From the NCBI RefSeq assembly GCF_964186625.1, contig NZ_OZ075108.1, positions 124,001-188,000 on the forward strand: a DNA stretch of 64,000 nucleotides, given 5' to 3'. The DNA is from Asticcacaulis sp. MM231. GTDB lineage: Bacteria; Pseudomonadota; Alphaproteobacteria; Caulobacterales; Caulobacteraceae. The translations under genes were made by a program, and so were the position numbers. Shown piece after piece: positions 1 through 8,455 of this stretch. The notes under the pieces were generated by a model. It was not told the origin of the DNA and did no database searches. It saw nothing but the letters and a program-made list of their open reading frames with translations. The first letter of the stretch is position 1. The number at the start of each line of letters is the position of its first letter.

Positions 1-267
1 CCGAAAGATATTGCTTACAAGAACGGCATGGATGACTTTGAGCACATCAATCATGTGCCGGTCATCGTGGCGAATAACAGCGCCTCGCATGGCGGCGATT
101 TCCTGCGCCCCAATGGTGGACCGTCCGCCAAGGTGGCTGTGCAGTGGCTGGAATGGCAGTTGCGCGGTGACAAGACGGCTGAAGCCTATTTCGTCGGTGA
201 GGCCTGCGGCCTTTGCACGGATAAGGAATGGACCATCCAGCGTAAGAACTTCCCAACTGGCAAGTAG
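1..267 (+). CDS. C-terminal part of a secreted alpha/beta-hydrolase-like protein (5' end outside window)
   Basis: The reading frame is open from base 1 and ends at TAG 265-267, so only the last 88 residues are visible. The segment has a Ser-His-Gly-Gly-Asp stretch (ASHGGDF), which could carry the catalytic histidine of an alpha/beta hydrolase. It is followed by an Asn-Gly-Gly-rich helix (VAVQWLEWQLRGD) and a Cys-x-x-Cys pair (ACGLCTD). This tail resembles secreted PHB-depolymerase-like or dienelactone-hydrolase-like proteins common in Caulobacterales. The exact substrate cannot be read from the fragment. A strong terminator follows at 347-380. Confidence 0.55.
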   Translation, partial: PKDIAYKNGMDDFEHINHVPVIVANNSASHGGDFLRPNGGPSAKVAVQWLEWQLRGDKTAEAYFVGEACGLCTDKEWTIQRKNFPTGK

Positions 268-346
268 TGGGGTGAAGGGTGAGGCGCAACGAACGCCCGA
301 AGCCACGCGGAGGGCTCCAGCGCCCCTTCGTCTTCTCTGAATAAAG

Positions 347-380
347 AAAAAGCCAGTCCCATTTCAGGGACCGGCTTTTT
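347..380 (+). terminator. Intrinsic terminator after the hydrolase gene
   Basis: AAAAAGCC-A-GTCCC pairs with GGGAC-C-GGCTTTTT across an ATTTCA loop. Runs of A before and T after make it usable on both strands. It lies about 80 bases after the hydrolase stop codon. Confidence 0.8.
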
Positions 381-395
381 CTGTATCTGGTAAGG

Positions 396-425
396 TGAGG
401 GGTCAATGACCCCTCAGCCCCGTAA
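396..425 (-). repeat. REP-like palindromic element, copy 1
   Basis: TGAGGGGTCA-A-TGACCCCTCA is a perfect inverted repeat at 396-416. On the minus strand it is preceded by TTACGGGGC (417-425). The arrangement TTAYGGGG followed by a GGGGTC...GACCCC palindrome recurs at 19557, 35090, 35189, 37542, 52107, 52223 and 56166. Confidence 0.6.
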
Positions 426-475
426 CTCGACTGCGCGTGTGATAAGAGCTATGTGTTTCAGTAAGAGGACCGGAG

Positions 476-754
476 ATGAAGGCCATTTTACAACAGAACA
501 GGCATACGGTCATCGCATGGCTGCCCACCCTGACGTGGGGAATTATGGTAGCCATAATGCAGTATGTTGCTGTCGGTAAACTTGGATCGCAAGCCGGCCA
601 AAATTTCTTCTACTACTCGAAATGGTTTCTTCTGGCGCTGCTTTTGGTCGTAATAGTATCGGCATGTCGGGGAAAATTAACGGCATTCGGCTGGACAGGT
701 ATGATACTCTCAACCCTTCTGACCCTATTCCATTTTGTGATTCTGATTGACTGA
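476..754 (+). CDS. Small hypothetical integral membrane protein
   Basis: A 92-residue protein with no family that I recognise. The start follows an AGAGGACCGGAG purine-rich ribosome site. Hydrophobic segments lie at about residues 12-32, 48-63 and 71-91 (the last ends FHFVILID), so it is probably a three-span inner-membrane protein with few charged residues. Base composition is visibly more AT-rich than the neighbours. It ends four bases before the pentapeptide-repeat gene, so the two may be co-transcribed. Function is unknown, and horizontal gain is possible but not demonstrated. Confidence 0.55.
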   Translation: MKAILQQNRHTVIAWLPTLTWGIMVAIMQYVAVGKLGSQAGQNFFYYSKWFLLALLLVVIVSACRGKLTAFGWTGMILSTLLTLFHFVILID

Positions 755-757
755 CCC

Positions 758-1447
758 ATGACCCCAGAACCGGCCACCACCATCACTGATCAAATCCTCG
801 ACCGTGGCGCGGTCCTGTTGCTGGCCAATAAGGGCGAGCCCGTCAAGCTGGTCGGCTGCGAGGTCGAAGAGGTCGATCTGTCCGATTTCATCCTCAATGG
901 CTGGGTGTTCGAGGACTGCCTGTTCCGCAAGACGAAGTTCGTCAGCGCCAAGTTGGAACGCGCGCAGTTCATCAAATGCAAGGGTGCGCACGCCGATTTC
1001 ACCAGCGCCATCCTGATCGAGTCGCGGTTCACCGGCTGTGATTTCAACAACAGCCTGTTTCGTGGCGCCACCCTGTCGCAATCGCGTTTTCAGCGCTGCA
1101 AACTGACCGGCGCCAATCTGCTCGATACCCGCGCGCTCGATGTCACCTTTGAGGAATGCCGCCTGAACGACGCCCGCCTGCGCGGCTTTTCCTTCAGCAA
1201 GCAGACGCTGAAATCGCTCGACATGCACAATGCCGAACTGCATCGCTGCGATTTCCGCCAGACCGTCTTTGAAGATTGTTCTTTACGCGACGCCATCCTC
1301 ACCGATGCGCGCTTTGAAGGGGCTGACCTGCGCGGCACCGATATCGGCGGCGTCCGGCTGGAAGATGCCCGCCGGTTCAAGGGCGCCACCATCTCGCGCG
1401 CTCAGGCCGCCGAACTGCTCTCCGAACTCGGCCTGCATGTTCGCTAA
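758..1447 (+). CDS. Pentapeptide-repeat protein (Qnr-like fold)
   Basis: A 229-residue soluble protein built from about 30 pentapeptides of the A(D/N)LXX type, for example ANLLD, ADLRG and CDFRQ, running from about residue 35 to 205. Such proteins fold as a right-handed quadrilateral beta helix, and some mimic DNA and protect gyrase from quinolones. Many others have no known role. There is no signal peptide. Cysteine occurs unusually often in the repeat positions (GCDF, RCKL, ECRL, RCDF, DCSL). The C-terminal residues 205-229 form a helix (SRAQAAELLSELGLHV). The last four bases overlap the convergent reductase gene. Calling it a fluoroquinolone-resistance determinant is not justified from sequence alone. 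Confidence 0.85.
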   Translation: MTPEPATTITDQILDRGAVLLLANKGEPVKLVGCEVEEVDLSDFILNGWVFEDCLFRKTKFVSAKLERAQFIKCKGAHADFTSAILIESRFTGCDFNNSLFRGATLSQSRFQRCKLTGANLLDTRALDVTFEECRLNDARLRGFSFSKQTLKSLDMHNAELHRCDFRQTVFEDCSLRDAILTDARFEGADLRGTDIGGVRLEDARRFKGATISRAQAAELLSELGLHVR

Positions 1448-1995
1448 CGGTAGCGCAGAAACACCTTGCCGTTGCTGAAAGCGCGGCTCTGCGTCAGGGT
1501 CAGGTCGCGCCGGTCATTACCCTCAAACATCGAACGGCCAGCGCCAAGCACGACCGGGCACACCACCACCTGATAGTCATCGACGAGACCGGCCATGGCC
1601 AGTTGGGCCACCAGACTGCCGCTGCCAAGCACCACCATGGCGCCGCCGGCTTCCGCTTTCAGGCGGCGCATGGCCTCGACCGCATCCTCGTTGAAAACCT
1701 GCGTGTTCTGCCAGTCCGCTGACGTTATCGAGCGGGAAAAAACGTACTTCGTCATGCGGTTCATGCCTGCCGCAACCTCGGGCATGGCCTGCGCCGCCAT
1801 GTCGCTGGGCCACCAGCCGGCCATCATGTCGTAGGTGATGCGGCCGAACACCAGCACACCATCGCCCGACGCATTGCCGGCGACGAAGGCGTTGAAATCG
1901 GCATCATCGGTGCCGTGGGCCCAGCTCATATCGTTGCGGGCGTCGGTGAAATAGCCATCAAGGCTGATGTTGTTGAAGACGCTGAGTGTTCGCAT
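1444..1995 (-). CDS. Dihydrofolate reductase family protein (RibD C-terminal-domain type)
   Basis: A 183-residue protein matching the stand-alone RibD_C/YyaP-like reductases. The N-terminus carries the typical NNISLDGYFTD strand-turn, with VLVFGRITYDMMAGWW in the middle and VVLGSGSLVAQLA as the dinucleotide-binding glycine turn at about residues 121-133. The family uses NADPH, but physiological substrates are mostly unknown. It should not be called FolA or RibD, because the deaminase domain and folate-site residues are not evident. It starts with ATG shortly after an AAAGGGAGC ribosome site. It overlaps the 3' end of the pentapeptide gene tail-to-tail by four bases. Confidence 0.8.
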   Translation of the reverse strand: MRTLSVFNNISLDGYFTDARNDMSWAHGTDDADFNAFVAGNASGDGVLVFGRITYDMMAGWWPSDMAAQAMPEVAAGMNRMTKYVFSRSITSADWQNTQVFNEDAVEAMRRLKAEAGGAMVVLGSGSLVAQLAMAGLVDDYQVVVCPVVLGAGRSMFEGNDRRDLTLTQSRAFSNGKVFLRYR

Positions 1996-2042
1996 GGTTT
2001 GCTCCCTTTTTAAGGCATCATAACAGCAAACCAGAAACCCGC

Positions 2043-2330
2043 CTATGTCAGCAGTCCGCGCTCGATTTCTTCCAGATAGATGAAATCCGGCGCCTTCACC
2101 CCTGCCACTTTCCGGATCTCGACCAGTTCTGGCGATTCAAAGAACCTTCGCGCCTTGTCCAGCGATGACCAGGCCGAGAAATGGACGATGCGGTTGGCGT
2201 CGGTATCGTATTTCAACACCTGATAGCTGATCTCACCGGCCGCCTTACGGATACCAGCGGCGTTATCAAAGATCACTTTCCACGCCGGATAGTCGGCGAC
2301 CTCGTGAAGGATCAAAACATAGGGTGTCAT
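2043..2330 (-). CDS. Small dimeric alpha/beta-barrel (ABM-like) protein
   Basis: A 95-residue protein beginning MTPYVLILHEVADYPAWKVI, with the pattern of antibiotic-biosynthesis-monooxygenase/ferredoxin-like domains. It has a beta strand, then the D-Y-x-x-W-K helix, a central IVHFSAWSSLDKARRFF segment and a terminal KAPDFIYLEEIERG strand. Members form dimeric ferredoxin-like barrels and include haem- or quinone-acting oxygenases as well as proteins of unknown role. No catalytic residue can be assigned here. It sits alone, convergent with nothing and 48 bases from the reductase start. Confidence 0.65.
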   Translation of the reverse strand: MTPYVLILHEVADYPAWKVIFDNAAGIRKAAGEISYQVLKYDTDANRIVHFSAWSSLDKARRFFESPELVEIRKVAGVKAPDFIYLEEIERGLLT

Positions 2331-2578
2331 GGCGGCGCACTTTCCTTGGCTGTCAGAACCTGGCAGGGTTCCGTAACAAGACTGTCCTTTCCTGACAACA
2401 GGTGTCGGAAAACCATTCTGTACGCGCGTAACGCGATTCGTTGATAGATAAGGCTTTCAGGCTTACGTTGCGTAAAGAGCGCCTGTTTACACGCTTTTGA
2501 CGCTTGCGAGGCTATAACAAAACGCTTAGGCGGATTCCGTATAGACCCCGAAAATGGGGCTACAAAAAGAGGCCAAAT

Positions 2579-4918
2579 ATGATGTTACCCCTTTCGTGCC
2601 GTCTCCTGACAGGCACGGCGCTCGCCGGCGTGATGCTGGCGGGGCTGAGCTTTCCTGCGTTTTCCCAAGATACCGCCCCAACCGAGGTGATCGTCACCGC
2701 GCAAAAGAAGGCTGAGCCGCTCAATCGCGCGCCGCTGACGGTTTCGGTTGTCTCCGGCACCCAGCTTGAAAAAGCCGGCGCGCACGATCTGAAGGACCTG
2801 CAGACCCTCACCCCGTCGCTGCTGATCACCTCCACCGCCAACGAAGCCCAGACCACGGCGCGCCTGCGCGGCGTCGGCACGGTGGGTGACAATCCCGGCC
2901 TCAATTCCTCGGTCGGCGTGGTGATTGATGGCGTGTCGCGCGCCCGCACCGCAACCGCCATGAGCGATCTGGGCGAGCTGGACCGCATCGAAATCCTCAA
3001 AGGGCCGCAGTCGGATATCTACGGCAAGGGCGCATCGGCCGGCATCATTCAGGTGGTCAGCAGGCTGCCGTCGTTCACGCCGCACGCATCGCTCGAATTG
3101 ACGGCCGGCGAGCAGGGCACGCTCGGCGTCGCCGGTTACACCACCGGCAAGCTGGCCGATAAGTGGGCTGGTTCGCTGTCGCTGGTGAAGCGCCAGCGCG
3201 ACGGGCAATATAAGGTCCATACCGGCGACGGGCCGCGCACCCAAACCGACGACGGCGATCAGAACTACTGGTCGGCGCGCGGTCAGTTGCTCTATGACGG
3301 CGACGGCTGGTCGCGCCTGCGCCTCATCGGCGACTACACCAAGCGCGATGAATCGTGCTGCGTCGGCACCGCCATCGCCATCGGCAGCACCCGCGCCTAT
3401 GTCGATCAACTGGCGTCCGATGACGGCACAGCCTCGGTGGTCGATCCGAAGGCCCGCGAAGCGTGGGCCAATCGCTCGACCGAGCAGCAGATCGTTGATA
3501 CTGGCCTTTCGGCGCAATGGGATCTGCGCCTAGCCAATAATATGCAGCTCACCTCGATCACCGCCTATCGCCACTGGGATCACACCAACGGCTATGACGC
3601 CGATTTCTCCAGCGCCGATATCTATTACCGCGATCCCAATGGCGGCTTCGGCAACCGGATCGATACCTGGTCGCAGGAAATCCGCCTCAATGGCCAAAAC
3701 GGCGCGTTGGAATGGATGGCCGGTCTCTACGCCAATTCGGAAGACCTGACGCGCCACGACGAAACCCTTTATGGCGCCGACTATGAATCCTATCTCGGCC
3801 TGCTGTTGAGTGGCGGCACGAATATCAACCGCGTATCGGAACTGACTGGCCTCCCTGTCGGACAATCCTTTGTCGAAGGCGAAGGCAATCACGACACCTA
3901 TCGTCAGCACGAGCGCAACACCGCCATCTTTGGTCATGCCGAGTGGCACATCAGCGAAACCGTCTCTCTGCTCGGCGGCCTGCGCTACAACAGCCAAACC
4001 AAGCGCCTGACCTCTGCCTATACCAACAGCGATGACGGGATTGCCTGTGCCAGCGCCTCGGTGAAGACGACCATCTGCCAGCCGTGGTCCAATCCGGCGT
4101 TCAACGACCTGACCCTGACACAGAAGAACACCGATAACGCCACCACCGGCTCGCTCAAGCTGAAATGGCAGGCGCGACCAAACCTGATGACCTATGCCTC
4201 CTACGCCACAGGCTGGAAGGGCGCGGGCTTCAATCTCGATCGCGAGCAGAACAGCAACCTGACGGCCGATACCGATACATCCTTCAAGCGTGAAACCTCG
4301 CAATCCGTCGAGATCGGCTTCAAGGGCCGCTTCCTCTCCCGCCGTCTGGCGCTCGATGTCGCGGCCTTCGATGAAAGCTTCCGCAACTTCCAGCTCAACA
4401 CCTTCCTCGGCACCAACTTTGTCGTCAATTCGGTGCCGCGCCTGAAAAGCCAGGGTATCGAGGTCGAAAGCCGCTATCTGGTCGGTGATTTCACCCTCAA
4501 TGGCGGCGTGACCTATAACGAAGCGACGTTCGGGCCGGAAGCCGTGCCGGGCGTGCCGCTGGTGGCCAATGGCACAGCGTCGTTCGCGCCGCGCTGGTCG
4601 GGCGTTTATGGCGTCGATTATGCTCGCGCCGTCGGTCGTTACCGCTTCGTTGCCACCCTCTCGGCCAAGTATAACAGCAGTTACAACACCGGCTCCGATC
4701 TTGCGCCGATCAAGCTGCAACGCGCCTATACCCTCTATAATGGTCGCCTCAGCATTGGTGCGCCAGATGAAAGCTGGGCGCTGGAACTGTGGGGCCAGAA
4801 CCTAACGGACGAGACCTATTACCAGGTCGCGTTTTCCGCACCGTTCCAGTCTGGCAGCTACAAAGCGTTCCTTGGCCAGCCCCGCGCCGTGGGCCTGACC
4901 CTGCGGTTGAAGCGCTAA
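2579..4918 (+). CDS. TonB-dependent outer-membrane receptor
   Basis: A 779-residue outer-membrane transporter. The start chosen is ATG 2579, because it follows AAAAAGAGG and gives a proper signal peptide (TALAGVMLAGLSFPAFSQ, cleavage near residue 29). An upstream in-frame ATG at 2504 would add a charged non-signal extension. The TonB box is TEVIVTAQKK just after the signal. The plug domain runs to about residue 165 (SVGVVIDGVSR, RIEILKGPQSDIYGKGASAGIIQVVS). The rest is a 22-strand barrel ending in aromatic-rich AVGLTLRLKR. It belongs to the FecA/FyuA-like class abundant in Caulobacterales. The ligand is unknown, with no substrate gene beside it. A Cys-Cys pair (DESCCVG) lies in an early extracellular loop. 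Confidence 0.9.
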   Translation: MMLPLSCRLLTGTALAGVMLAGLSFPAFSQDTAPTEVIVTAQKKAEPLNRAPLTVSVVSGTQLEKAGAHDLKDLQTLTPSLLITSTANEAQTTARLRGVGTVGDNPGLNSSVGVVIDGVSRARTATAMSDLGELDRIEILKGPQSDIYGKGASAGIIQVVSRLPSFTPHASLELTAGEQGTLGVAGYTTGKLADKWAGSLSLVKRQRDGQYKVHTGDGPRTQTDDGDQNYWSARGQLLYDGDGWSRLRLIGDYTKRDESCCVGTAIAIGSTRAYVDQLASDDGTASVVDPKAREAWANRSTEQQIVDTGLSAQWDLRLANNMQLTSITAYRHWDHTNGYDADFSSADIYYRDPNGGFGNRIDTWSQEIRLNGQNGALEWMAGLYANSEDLTRHDETLYGADYESYLGLLLSGGTNINRVSELTGLPVGQSFVEGEGNHDTYRQHERNTAIFGHAEWHISETVSLLGGLRYNSQTKRLTSAYTNSDDGIACASASVKTTICQPWSNPAFNDLTLTQKNTDNATTGSLKLKWQARPNLMTYASYATGWKGAGFNLDREQNSNLTADTDTSFKRETSQSVEIGFKGRFLSRRLALDVAAFDESFRNFQLNTFLGTNFVVNSVPRLKSQGIEVESRYLVGDFTLNGGVTYNEATFGPEAVPGVPLVANGTASFAPRWSGVYGVDYARAVGRYRFVATLSAKYNSSYNTGSDLAPIKLQRAYTLYNGRLSIGAPDESWALELWGQNLTDETYYQVAFSAPFQSGSYKAFLGQPRAVGLTLRLKR

Positions 4919-4926
4919 GCCTCGAT

Positions 4927-4953
4927 CCCCCTTCCCACGCTTCGGGAGGGGGG
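4927..4953. other. GC-rich hairpin between the receptor gene and trmD
   Basis: CCCCCTTCCC pairs with GGGAGGGGG over an ACGCTTC loop just after the receptor stop codon. No T-run follows, so it is not a canonical intrinsic terminator. It may stabilise the 3' end or separate the receptor transcript from trmD. Confidence 0.4.
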
Positions 4954-5034
4954 ACACAGCGCCTGTGCCGTGATGATCGGGGTTTCTTGGCTGTGATGGG
5001 TGACTCTTGCGCCGCTTGCGGTTATAGAGCCGGC

Positions 5035-5757
5035 ATGTCCGACCCTACACCTTACCAAGTCACCGTCCTGACCATGTTTCCGGAAGCCTTTCCGGGGCCG
5101 CTCGGCGTTTCGCTGATCGGCACGGCCTGGAAAGAATCTGCGCGCTGGGCCTTGGAAACACTGGACATTCGCAACTTTTCGAGCGATAAGCGCGGCTTTC
5201 TTGACGATACCCCCGCGGGCGGTGGCCCCGGTCAGGTCTTAAAGGCGGATGTGATCGCGCAAGCTCTTGATTCGATAGAGTTTAATGATCGCTCTCTTGT
5301 CTATATGAGCGCACGCGGCAGGCCCCTGACGCAAGCGAAGGTCAAGGAATGGGCCACACGCCCAGGGCTGATTGTCCTGTGCGGGCGGTTTGAAGGGGTG
5401 GATCAGCGGGTGCTCGACAGCCGCGGGTTCGAAGAAATCAGCGTCGGCGACGCCGTCCTTGCGGGCGGAGAAGCGGCGGCGATGGTGACCATCGAGGCAG
5501 TGGTGCGACTTATACCGGGGGTTCTCGGCGCACAGGCCAGTCTCGATAATGAGAGCTTTGAGGATGGACTCCTGGAGCAGCCGCAGTTCACAAGACCGCG
5601 GACGTTCGAGGGCCTCGACATCCCCGAAGTGCTGCTGAACGGCGACCATAAAAAGGCTGCCAAGTGGCGACAGGAGCAAAGAGAGGCGACCACGAAGGAA
5701 CGACGGCCTGATCTATGGGCGGCGTATCTTTCCAAATCACAGCTAAAAGGCAAATAA
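5035..5757 (+). CDS. trmD: tRNA (guanine37-N1)-methyltransferase TrmD
   Basis: 240 residues. This is the SPOUT-class enzyme that methylates G37 of tRNAs with SAM and prevents +1 frameshifting. The N-terminus [19 protein letters not shown] and the knot motif [15 protein letters not shown] (about residues 110-124) are diagnostic. They are followed by [15 protein letters not shown] and the C-terminal [18 protein letters not shown] 5035 is chosen because family homology begins there, although the reading frame is open 82 codons further upstream. It is followed by rplS as in the classical rpsP-rimM-trmD-rplS operon. Here, however, a TonB receptor gene occupies the place of rimM and rpsP. The ribosome site is weak. 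Confidence 0.95.
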   Translation: MSDPTPYQVTVLTMFPEAFPGPLGVSLIGTAWKESARWALETLDIRNFSSDKRGFLDDTPAGGGPGQVLKADVIAQALDSIEFNDRSLVYMSARGRPLTQAKVKEWATRPGLIVLCGRFEGVDQRVLDSRGFEEISVGDAVLAGGEAAAMVTIEAVVRLIPGVLGAQASLDNESFEDGLLEQPQFTRPRTFEGLDIPEVLLNGDHKKAAKWRQEQREATTKERRPDLWAAYLSKSQLKGK

Positions 5758-5800
5758 GCCTCAACGTGTCGAAAGACGCATAATTATTAGGAGCGTTCCT

Positions 5801-6244
5801 ATGAACCTGCTGCAAAAGATTGAAGCCGAAGAAGTCGCCAAGATGCGCGGCACCAAGGTATTCCCCCAATTCCAGCCTGGCGACACCCTGCGCGTCAGCG
5901 TCAAGATCAAGGAAGGCGAGCGCGAACGCGTTCAGGCTTTCGAAGGCGTATGCATCGCCCGTGCCGGCGCCGGCATCAATGAAAACTTCACCGTCCGCAA
6001 GATCTCCTTCGGCGAAGGCGTTGAGCGCGTATTCCCGCTGCTGTCGCCGCTGATCGAAGGCATCGAAGTGAAGCGTCGCGGTGTTGTCCGTCGCGCCAAG
6101 CTCTACTATCTGCGCGATCGCCGCGGTAAGGCTGCCCGTATCGTCGAGCGTTCGATGAACTCGACGCGCGGCTCCAAGGGCGCCGAACTTCGCGCGCAAC
6201 TGACCGCCGCTAAGTCCTCGGGCAACCCGGACGCCGAAGCGTAA
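5801..6244 (+). CDS. rplS: 50S ribosomal protein L19
   Basis: 147 residues. L19 sits at the interface between the ribosomal subunits. Signature stretches are [26 protein letters not shown], broken here only for length, and [23 protein letters not shown]. The latter is the classic basic patch near the C-terminus. The protein is about 25 residues longer than E. coli L19, with the extra residues in an Ala/Ser-rich tail, as is usual in alphaproteobacteria. The start follows TTAGGAG. The gene is 43 bases after trmD and closed by a strong terminator. Confidence 0.96.
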   Translation: MNLLQKIEAEEVAKMRGTKVFPQFQPGDTLRVSVKIKEGERERVQAFEGVCIARAGAGINENFTVRKISFGEGVERVFPLLSPLIEGIEVKRRGVVRRAKLYYLRDRRGKAARIVERSMNSTRGSKGAELRAQLTAAKSSGNPDAEA

Positions 6245-6263
6245 GCTTTTAAACCGACCCAAT

Positions 6264-6298
6264 AAAAAACCCCGCTCTGGCAACAGGGCGGGGTTTTT
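6264..6298 (+). terminator. Intrinsic terminator of trmD-rplS
   Basis: AAAAACCCCGCTCTG, loop GCAA, CAGGGCGGGGTTTTT. This is a perfect stem with A and T tracts on either side, 20 bases after the rplS stop. Confidence 0.92.
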
Positions 6299-6316
6299 GT
6301 TGTTTGATCGCCGGCC

Positions 6317-6400
6317 TTAGAGCGTGTTCCGATCTGATTTTTTGTTTTGACGCGCTTTTTTATCCGAAAAGTGCGTCACACTTTTCGGAAAGCGCTCTAA
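6317..6400. repeat. Long interrupted palindrome (AGAGCG-type intergenic repeat)
   Basis: TTAGAGCG at 6317-6324 is the inverse of CGCTCTAA at 6393-6400. Nested inside is CCGAAAAGTG-CGTCA-CACTTTTCGG at 6364-6388. Elements of this look (AGAGCG ends with a TTTTCCGAAAAGTG interior) are widespread between genes in alphaproteobacteria. The right arm includes the stop codon of the neighbouring minus-strand gene (6397-6399). A shorter relative with CAGAGCGGAT/ATCCGCTCTG lies at 37467-37488. Confidence 0.65.
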
Positions 6401-7275
6401 AAGCTCGATGGCGCCGCACCCGGACCATAATCCTTGTCGGCGCTCAATACAGGCGCCGGCGCCAGACTGGAGGATGAGGACGACGCCGAGGTTTCACTAC
6501 CAAACGGCATCAGGTTTTTAGGGAGATGCAGCAGATCCTTGACATCGGTTTCGAGATCGCCGGGCAAGCCCAGATCCTCGCGGATGAAGTGATAGGCCTT
6601 GTTGCTGGCGCAGCTACAGACGCGCAGTTCGTTATTCTTGTTGCGCCAGATGACGATGGGATAGGCGACATTGACCTTGCTGTTGCGCAACAGCGGCGCA
6701 AGCTGGTTGATGAAGTCGCGCGACGCCCAGACCACGCCCGAGCGCGCCAGATCGTTATCGGCCACGGCGATATTCTCGGCCTTCCAGGCTTCCGGAGCGG
6801 CATTGCGCCATTGCTGATAGAGCAGCCAGCTCCGGTTCAGCCACAGCTCGGCGATTGTCGAGCGTTCCTCCGGTGTCGATTGCTTGACATTGCCATTGTC
6901 CTCGCGGGCAAAAGCGACGATGCGGGTCTCGACGCCACCAGCCTGCAGGCGCGGAAACTCGACATCCTCATAGGCGCGGCACGGGGCGCAATCGCGGTAG
7001 GTGACGAGATAGACCCAGCGCTTGTCCACCGGCTTGGTCACGGCTGTGGTAATACCGGATGCGGGGCCTGTGGTAAGGACGTCCTTCTGGAAATCGGGCG
7101 AAACGTAATCGGCGCGCGTCAACAGGCTGGTAATGGCGGCGGCATCGGTCGGGCTGGCGATGGTGACCGGAGCATAACGCTGGACCTGATCCCACCACAC
7201 CCAGTAACCGACGCCAAACAGGGTCGGGCAGATCACTACAAAGGCCATGGCCCATAGCAGGAATTTACGGTTCAT
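6397..7275 (-). CDS. Membrane-anchored thioredoxin-fold protein with a CAPC motif
   Basis: 292 residues from ATG 7275, chosen because a GTGGGGGTA ribosome site precedes it. An earlier in-frame start at 7308 has none. Residues 4-22 form an N-terminal membrane anchor, so the bulk is periplasmic. The motif DCAPCRAYEDVEFPRL at about residues 98-113 is a Cys-x-x-Cys active site of a thioredoxin fold, like periplasmic disulfide exchangers. A second Cys pair occurs as VCSCAS near residue 222. The C-terminus is a Ser/Ala/Pro-rich disordered tail. No exact family is recognised. It lies alone, convergent with rplS. Confidence 0.6.
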   Translation of the reverse strand: MNRKFLLWAMAFVVICPTLFGVGYWVWWDQVQRYAPVTIASPTDAAAITSLLTRADYVSPDFQKDVLTTGPASGITTAVTKPVDKRWVYLVTYRDCAPCRAYEDVEFPRLQAGGVETRIVAFAREDNGNVKQSTPEERSTIAELWLNRSWLLYQQWRNAAPEAWKAENIAVADNDLARSGVVWASRDFINQLAPLLRNSKVNVAYPIVIWRNKNNELRVCSCASNKAYHFIREDLGLPGDLETDVKDLLHLPKNLMPFGSETSASSSSSSLAPAPVLSADKDYGPGAAPSSF

Positions 7276-7395
7276 ATGTACCCCCACGCGCCTTGCGGCA
7301 CCGCTCATCTGCGGCCGACTATAATCGTTAACGTGCTAACGCGAAAGGCATCATGGTTAATATAAGAAATCCATTCAAATGAACGGATAAGCGCC

Positions 7396-7545
7396 CTAAC
7401 GCTGCAGAAACATCGTGCACAGGGCAAAAACCACACACCCTATGGCCATGACCCACAGAGCGACATAGGGCAGCAGCGCCTTGGGGCGGCGACGATCTTC
7501 GCTGACAGGTTTGACGCTTAGCGGTTTGGCAAGGCTATCGGGCAT
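7396..7545 (-). CDS. Small single-span membrane protein (49 aa)
   Basis: A short open frame starting at ATG 7545 and ending TAG 7396-7398. It encodes a Lys/Arg-rich N-terminal half (MPDSLAKPLSVKPVSEDRRR), then a hydrophobic span (LLPYVALWVMAIGCVVFALC) and a short TMFLQR tail. The positive-inside arrangement and clean hydrophobic segment argue that it is a real small membrane protein. No family is recognised. It lies between the thioredoxin-fold gene and the divergent acyltransferase operon. Codon use is ordinary for this genome. Confidence 0.45.
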   Translation of the reverse strand: MPDSLAKPLSVKPVSEDRRRPKALLPYVALWVMAIGCVVFALCTMFLQR

Positions 7546-7630
7546 GAACCCGTCATATAGGGATGCGGCGTGATTGCCAAGGGCTTGCCGAGTGCTTGCT
7601 CAGATCGGGCAAACAGGTCTACCAAGGGCC

Positions 7631-8455
7631 ATGGCGACACGGCATATTATCGACGAACTGATCCATGAGCGAGCGCCAGGGCTGGTGGCCTCGCCCGTCT
7701 GGCCTGTCGCGCAGCCTGTACTCTATGCCCTCCTGGGGCGCCATAAGGCCGTGCGCATGGCTGATGCGGTGGCGCACAAGGGCGGTGCGGAAAGCCTCGA
7801 TTACGTCTCGAAACTGCTGTCGCTTGAGGTGGTCACCCGCGGTCTTGAGCGCGTGCCACAGTCCGGCCGCTGCGTCGTCGTCTGCAATCACCCGACCGGC
7901 ATCGCTGATGGCATCGCCGTCTATGACGCCCTCCTGAAGCGCCGGCCTGACGCCATCTTTTTCGCCAATGCCGACGCCCTGCGCGTCAATCCGCGCTTCG
8001 CCGAGGCGCTTATTCCGGTGGAATGGGTCGAGGCCAAGCGCACGCGCGACAAGACCCGTGCCACCCTGCAAGGGGCGAAGGCCGCTTTCGAGGCCGAACG
8101 CTGCGTCGTCATGTTTCCGGCCGGACGGCTGGCCAGGCGCGATGCTCAGGGCCGGCTGGTCGATCCGGCGTGGGCGCCGACCGCTGTATCGCTGGCGCAG
8201 AAATATAACGCGGACATCGTGCCGATGCACCTTGCCGGGCCGGACAGCGTCTGGTTTCACCTGTTCAACCGTTTTTCGCAGGAACTGCGAGATATCACCC
8301 TGTTCCATGAGTTCCTCAACAAGGCCGGCAAGCGTTTCGACCTGACCGTGGGGCCGGTGATCGCGCCGCAGACCGAAGGGTTGGACACGGACAGCCTTAA
8401 GGCCTATGTCGAACAGACGCTGCAAGCCCATCCCGACGAGCCGTTTCATGCCTGA
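7631..8455 (+). CDS. PlsC-like phospholipid/glycerol acyltransferase
   Basis: 274 residues from ATG 7631, preceded by CCAAGGGCC. An earlier ATG at 7574 would add residues that look unrelated. It belongs to the lysophospholipid acyltransferase superfamily: VVVCNHPTGIADGIAVYD (about residues 79-96) contains the His of the block-1 motif, with Asp five rather than four residues downstream. VVMFPAGRLARR (about 158-169) is the block-3 FPEG-like motif. It likely moves an acyl chain between a carrier and a membrane lipid, but the substrate is unknown. It is the first gene of a six-gene overlapping operon and overlaps tsaE by eight bases. Confidence 0.75.
   Translation: MATRHIIDELIHERAPGLVASPVWPVAQPVLYALLGRHKAVRMADAVAHKGGAESLDYVSKLLSLEVVTRGLERVPQSGRCVVVCNHPTGIADGIAVYDALLKRRPDAIFFANADALRVNPRFAEALIPVEWVEAKRTRDKTRATLQGAKAAFEAERCVVMFPAGRLARRDAQGRLVDPAWAPTAVSLAQKYNADIVPMHLAGPDSVWFHLFNRFSQELRDITLFHEFLNKAGKRFDLTVGPVIAPQTEGLDTDSLKAYVEQTLQAHPDEPFHA

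Noticed and set aside
758..1447. Acquired fluoroquinolone-resistance gene
   Set aside because: Pentapeptide repeats alone do not establish a gyrase-protecting Qnr.
3530..4720. 396-codon open frame opposite the TonB receptor
   Set aside because: Antisense shadow; no promoter, ribosome site or domain.
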